Under the pieces are notes generated by a model that was not told the DNA's origin, did not search any database, and saw only the letters and a program-made list of their open reading frames with translations. The position numbers and the translations under genes are program-made. This document shows, piece after piece, positions 62,026 through 64,000 of a stretch of DNA of 64,000 nucleotides (its first letter is position 1; the number at the start of each line of letters is the position of its first letter). Source of the stretch: Thecamonas trahens ATCC 50062 (Eukaryota; Apusozoa; Apusomonadida; Apusomonadidae); assembly GCF_000142905.1 (NCBI RefSeq), contig NW_013657662.1, positions 251,328 through 315,327 of the forward strand. The letters are read 5' to 3'.

Positions 62026-62934
62026 ATGGCCGAGGTAGGCAGAGTAGACGACGGGTACAGGTCGTCGGACGATGAGGACTACATGCCATCGGCTGGCTCG
62101 GACGACGAGGTCGAGGTGGTGGTCGAGGCCGGGACCGCGGCAGCAGTCACAGCTGGGGCTGGGCCAGGCGCGAATGGGCTGCGCAAGAAGAAGCAGAAGC
62201 GGAAGCGGAAGCGGAATGTGGATGCATTGGATGAGGACGAAAAGCTGCTCAAGCGCCGTGGCGTCGGCATGTCCGAGGAGACGAGGAAGCTGGCCGAGGC
62301 GATGAGGGCCGAGGAAGAGGCGGCCAGGCTAGCCAACGAGGTCAAGGCATCATCTGCGCGCAAGGCCACCGTCGACGATCTCTGGGCCGAGCTGAACGGC
62401 GGGAGCAAGTCCAAGGCGGCCGCGCCACGCAAGACTTCGAGCGCAGCAGCTGCTGCTCGAGCGCCGGCGGCCGCGGCTCCGCCGCCATCTCGCGCGGCGA
62501 CCAAGGCACGGCCGTCGCTGCAGGAAATCATGGCTGGCAAGACGAGCCGCACAACAAGCAGGAAGCCAGGAGTGGTGGCGTTGACAGAAGAGTTTGACTT
62601 TGCAGGCACTACGGTGGCGGTAACCAAGGAGGTGGCGGCCAACTCGACCGAGGCGCGGCGGGCGCAAAAGTCGAATCGGGTCGACGCGCTCCTCTCCAAA
62701 CTCAAGGGCAAGAAGAAGATGACGGTTGGGCTCAAAACCGCCCTCGACTGGAACTCGTTCAAAGAGAGCAACAACCTGGCGGCCGAGCTCGAGGCCAAGC
62801 GCAAAGACGCGTATCTGGAGCGCCAGGACTTTCTTCAGCGGACCGACGAGAGGCTGTTTGAGAAGGAGAAGGCGCAGCGGCAAACCGAGCGCCTCAAGCT
62901 CGAGGCGGAATTGGCGGCGCTCAAGCGCCGGTAG
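62026..62934 (+). CDS. CFDP1: BCNT/SWC5 (CFDP1) chromatin-remodelling subunit
   Basis: 302 residues from the ATG in CAACCATGGCC. The acidic N-terminus (DDGYRSSDDEDYMPSAGSDD) is the H2A.Z-H2B-binding DEF/Y motif seen in SWC5/CFDP1. A basic KKKQKRKRKR cluster and an Ala-rich linker follow. The C-terminal BCNT domain is well conserved: KKKMTVGLKTALDWNSFKES, LEAKRKDAYLERQDFLQRTD, RLFEKEKAQRQ. The protein is a subunit of SWR1/SRCAP complexes that exchange H2A for H2A.Z. The stop is 14 bp from the convergent OTU gene. Confidence 0.93.
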   Translation: MAEVGRVDDGYRSSDDEDYMPSAGSDDEVEVVVEAGTAAAVTAGAGPGANGLRKKKQKRKRKRNVDALDEDEKLLKRRGVGMSEETRKLAEAMRAEEEAARLANEVKASSARKATVDDLWAELNGGSKSKAAAPRKTSSAAAAARAPAAAAPPPSRAATKARPSLQEIMAGKTSRTTSRKPGVVALTEEFDFAGTTVAVTKEVAANSTEARRAQKSNRVDALLSKLKGKKKMTVGLKTALDWNSFKESNNLAAELEAKRKDAYLERQDFLQRTDERLFEKEKAQRQTERLKLEAELAALKRR

Positions 62935-62948
62935 CCGCCGATGGCCCG

Positions 62949-63943
62949 CTACTCCCGGTACTCGACGAACGAGCCGTGACCAGTCTTGCTCGCGTGCTCC
63001 ACCGCGGCCTTCTGTCCCCGCAGCACTGTGCCACAGTCTTGGCAAAAGAGAGCAAAGGAGCCAACGTCGGTAAAGCCGTGCGCCGAGTTGACATGTGCCA
63101 CCACGCCTCGCGCGAGGTCCTCGACGTATACATCGTCAGGCAAAAAGGTGCGGACGTCGGCCGTCTCGGGCGCAGATTCGGACACTGCCAGCGCCAGCGC
63201 GTCGTAGTGAATGCCGGTGTAGAGGACGTAGATGCGGGTGCTGTAGTCGGAGCCCGAGCCAAACACATCCATCCGCATTGTCTGCGCGTCCATGACGGCG
63301 ATTTCCACAGCAAAATAGTCGGCGAGGATGGCGAGCTCAATGCCGCCGCCCCATGACGTGCTGCTGCGGATCCACGCCTGGTACGCGGCCACAGGCTTGC
63401 CGAGCGTTGCGGCGTTCCAGCGTTCTGGGTCAGCGCCTGCAGTAGCTGCAATGAGCTCGCGAAGCTCGGCCGCCCTTCCGCGGTCGCCGTACATCAGGTA
63501 CGAGATCGAAGTGAAGCAGCACGAGTTGTCGTCGGCCATGACTCGACGAACCATGGTGCCCGAGGTGTGGAGCTGCGGGCCACGCATTCCGCCAACCAAC
63601 GCCGCCGCCGCCTTCCCCTGCGACGCGGGCGATGGACTCCCGCACATTTCACACACCGGCATGACTGCCGCGTTGCTAAAGGTACATGCCGGACAGGCCC
63701 AGCCGCCGGCCGGAAGCTCAGGATCCGCATGCGCAGGAGGCAGGTGCGCCGAGCTCGACGCCGGACTAGAGCCCGATCTTGTGCTTGACAGCGCTGGCTC
63801 CTGTATACTTGACACTACCGCCGCCACCTCAGGCTCGGCCAGGACCGACAACATCAGCGTCTCCCGGTTGGCCAGGCCCGCAGCCTCCAGCGTGAGTTCA
63901 TCGCCGTCACGGCCAAGGAGCTTGGGCGGACGGCCAAACTTGA
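62949..63943 (-). CDS. YOD1: OTU1/YOD1-type deubiquitinase with an extra NZF zinc finger (5' exon outside window)
   Basis: The visible exon starts after a CCACAG acceptor at 63944 and opens inside the Ubl/UBX-like domain (GRPPKLLGRDGDELTLEAAG). A Ser/Ala linker follows, then an inserted RanBP2/NZF finger (GGWACPACTFSNAAVMPVCE; W-x-C-x2-C-x10-C-x2-C), the OTU catalytic core (MADDNSCCFTSISYLMYG with the nucleophile in NSC; GIHYDAL with the His), and the C-terminal C2H2 finger (LFCQDCGTVLRGQKAAVEHA). YOD1/OTU1 works with p97/VCP in ER-associated degradation, trimming ubiquitin chains. The NZF, a ubiquitin-binding module, is an addition relative to the usual Ubl-OTU-C2H2 layout. Upstream exon(s), including the Ubl start, lie beyond the right edge. 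Confidence 0.88.
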
Positions 63944-64000
63944 CTGTGGCGAGAACCAGGAAGGGAAAGGAGTGAGTAGAGAGTACGCCTACAGGCAGAC

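Overview
The window is a compact, GC-rich, intron-poor nuclear region from a free-living, flagellated unicellular eukaryote. It carries Raptor, the TFIIH subunit p44, a KDEL receptor, ARL1, Cactin, an MPP11/Zuotin J-protein, a BCNT/SWC5 protein and the ciliary protein enkurin. It also carries large multidomain surface and signalling proteins typical of amoeboid flagellates. The gene content, the Ala/Ser/Pro-rich coding style and the G/C-homopolymer introns recall an apusomonad such as Thecamonas trahens. That assignment is inference; I see no rRNA or mitochondrial marker to confirm it.

Layout. 1-10.5 kb: 5' exon of a C45-type hydrolase, a small membrane protein, a PLAC8 protein, a giant sushi/filamin/multi-TM receptor, an EF-hand ATP-Mg/Pi mitochondrial carrier, a small membrane protein and a degenerate actin-like protein. 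11-25.8 kb: a predicted myristoylated CAP/C2/beta-helix protein, KDEL receptor, GlcNAc-1-phosphotransferase (GNPTAB type), ARL1 (split by an N gap), DNAJC2/Zuotin and TFIIH p44. 26-40.8 kb: Raptor, a PH-CNH protein, enkurin and a beta-helix/Cys-rich/multi-TM surface protein. 41-50.5 kb: a mitochondrial methylglutaconyl-CoA-hydratase-like enzyme, an unknown Cys-rich protein, a WD40 protein, a secreted Yellow/MRJP-like protein, a membrane protein flanked by direct repeats, a carnosine-N-methyltransferase-like enzyme and Cactin. 50.5-64 kb: an LRR/ARM/talin-F0-like/RasGEF fusion, a LicD/fukutin-like transferase, an LRR protein, a nuclear-looking unknown, a twin-CX9C protein, a BCNT/SWC5 protein and an OTU1/YOD1-type deubiquitinase running off the right edge.

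Genes alternate strands. Convergent pairs are almost touching (2-14 bp between stops in five pairs, one pair overlapping), while divergent pairs share short promoter regions. Introns are few and sit near 5' ends. Several are packed with G- or C-homopolymers, as are sequences just upstream of many start codons. I reconstructed GT-AG introns in seven genes; five recover a multiple-of-three coding length with a conserved or sensible product, ARL1 depends on a tentative 4-nt first exon, and the C45 gene is cut by the window edge.

Nine otherwise intact genes carry one frame break each at short homopolymers. In every case restoring a single base rejoins two halves of one protein. Undercalled homopolymers in the assembly are the likeliest cause. 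Functional themes are secretory-pathway and lysosome marking (KDEL receptor beside GNPTAB, ARL1), TOR, Ras and Rho-type signalling (Raptor, RasGEF, PH-CNH), mitochondrial metabolism (carrier, hydratase, twin-CX9C) and surface recognition (sushi and beta-helix multi-TM proteins). There is no operon-like cluster, CRISPR array, rRNA or recognisable transposon.
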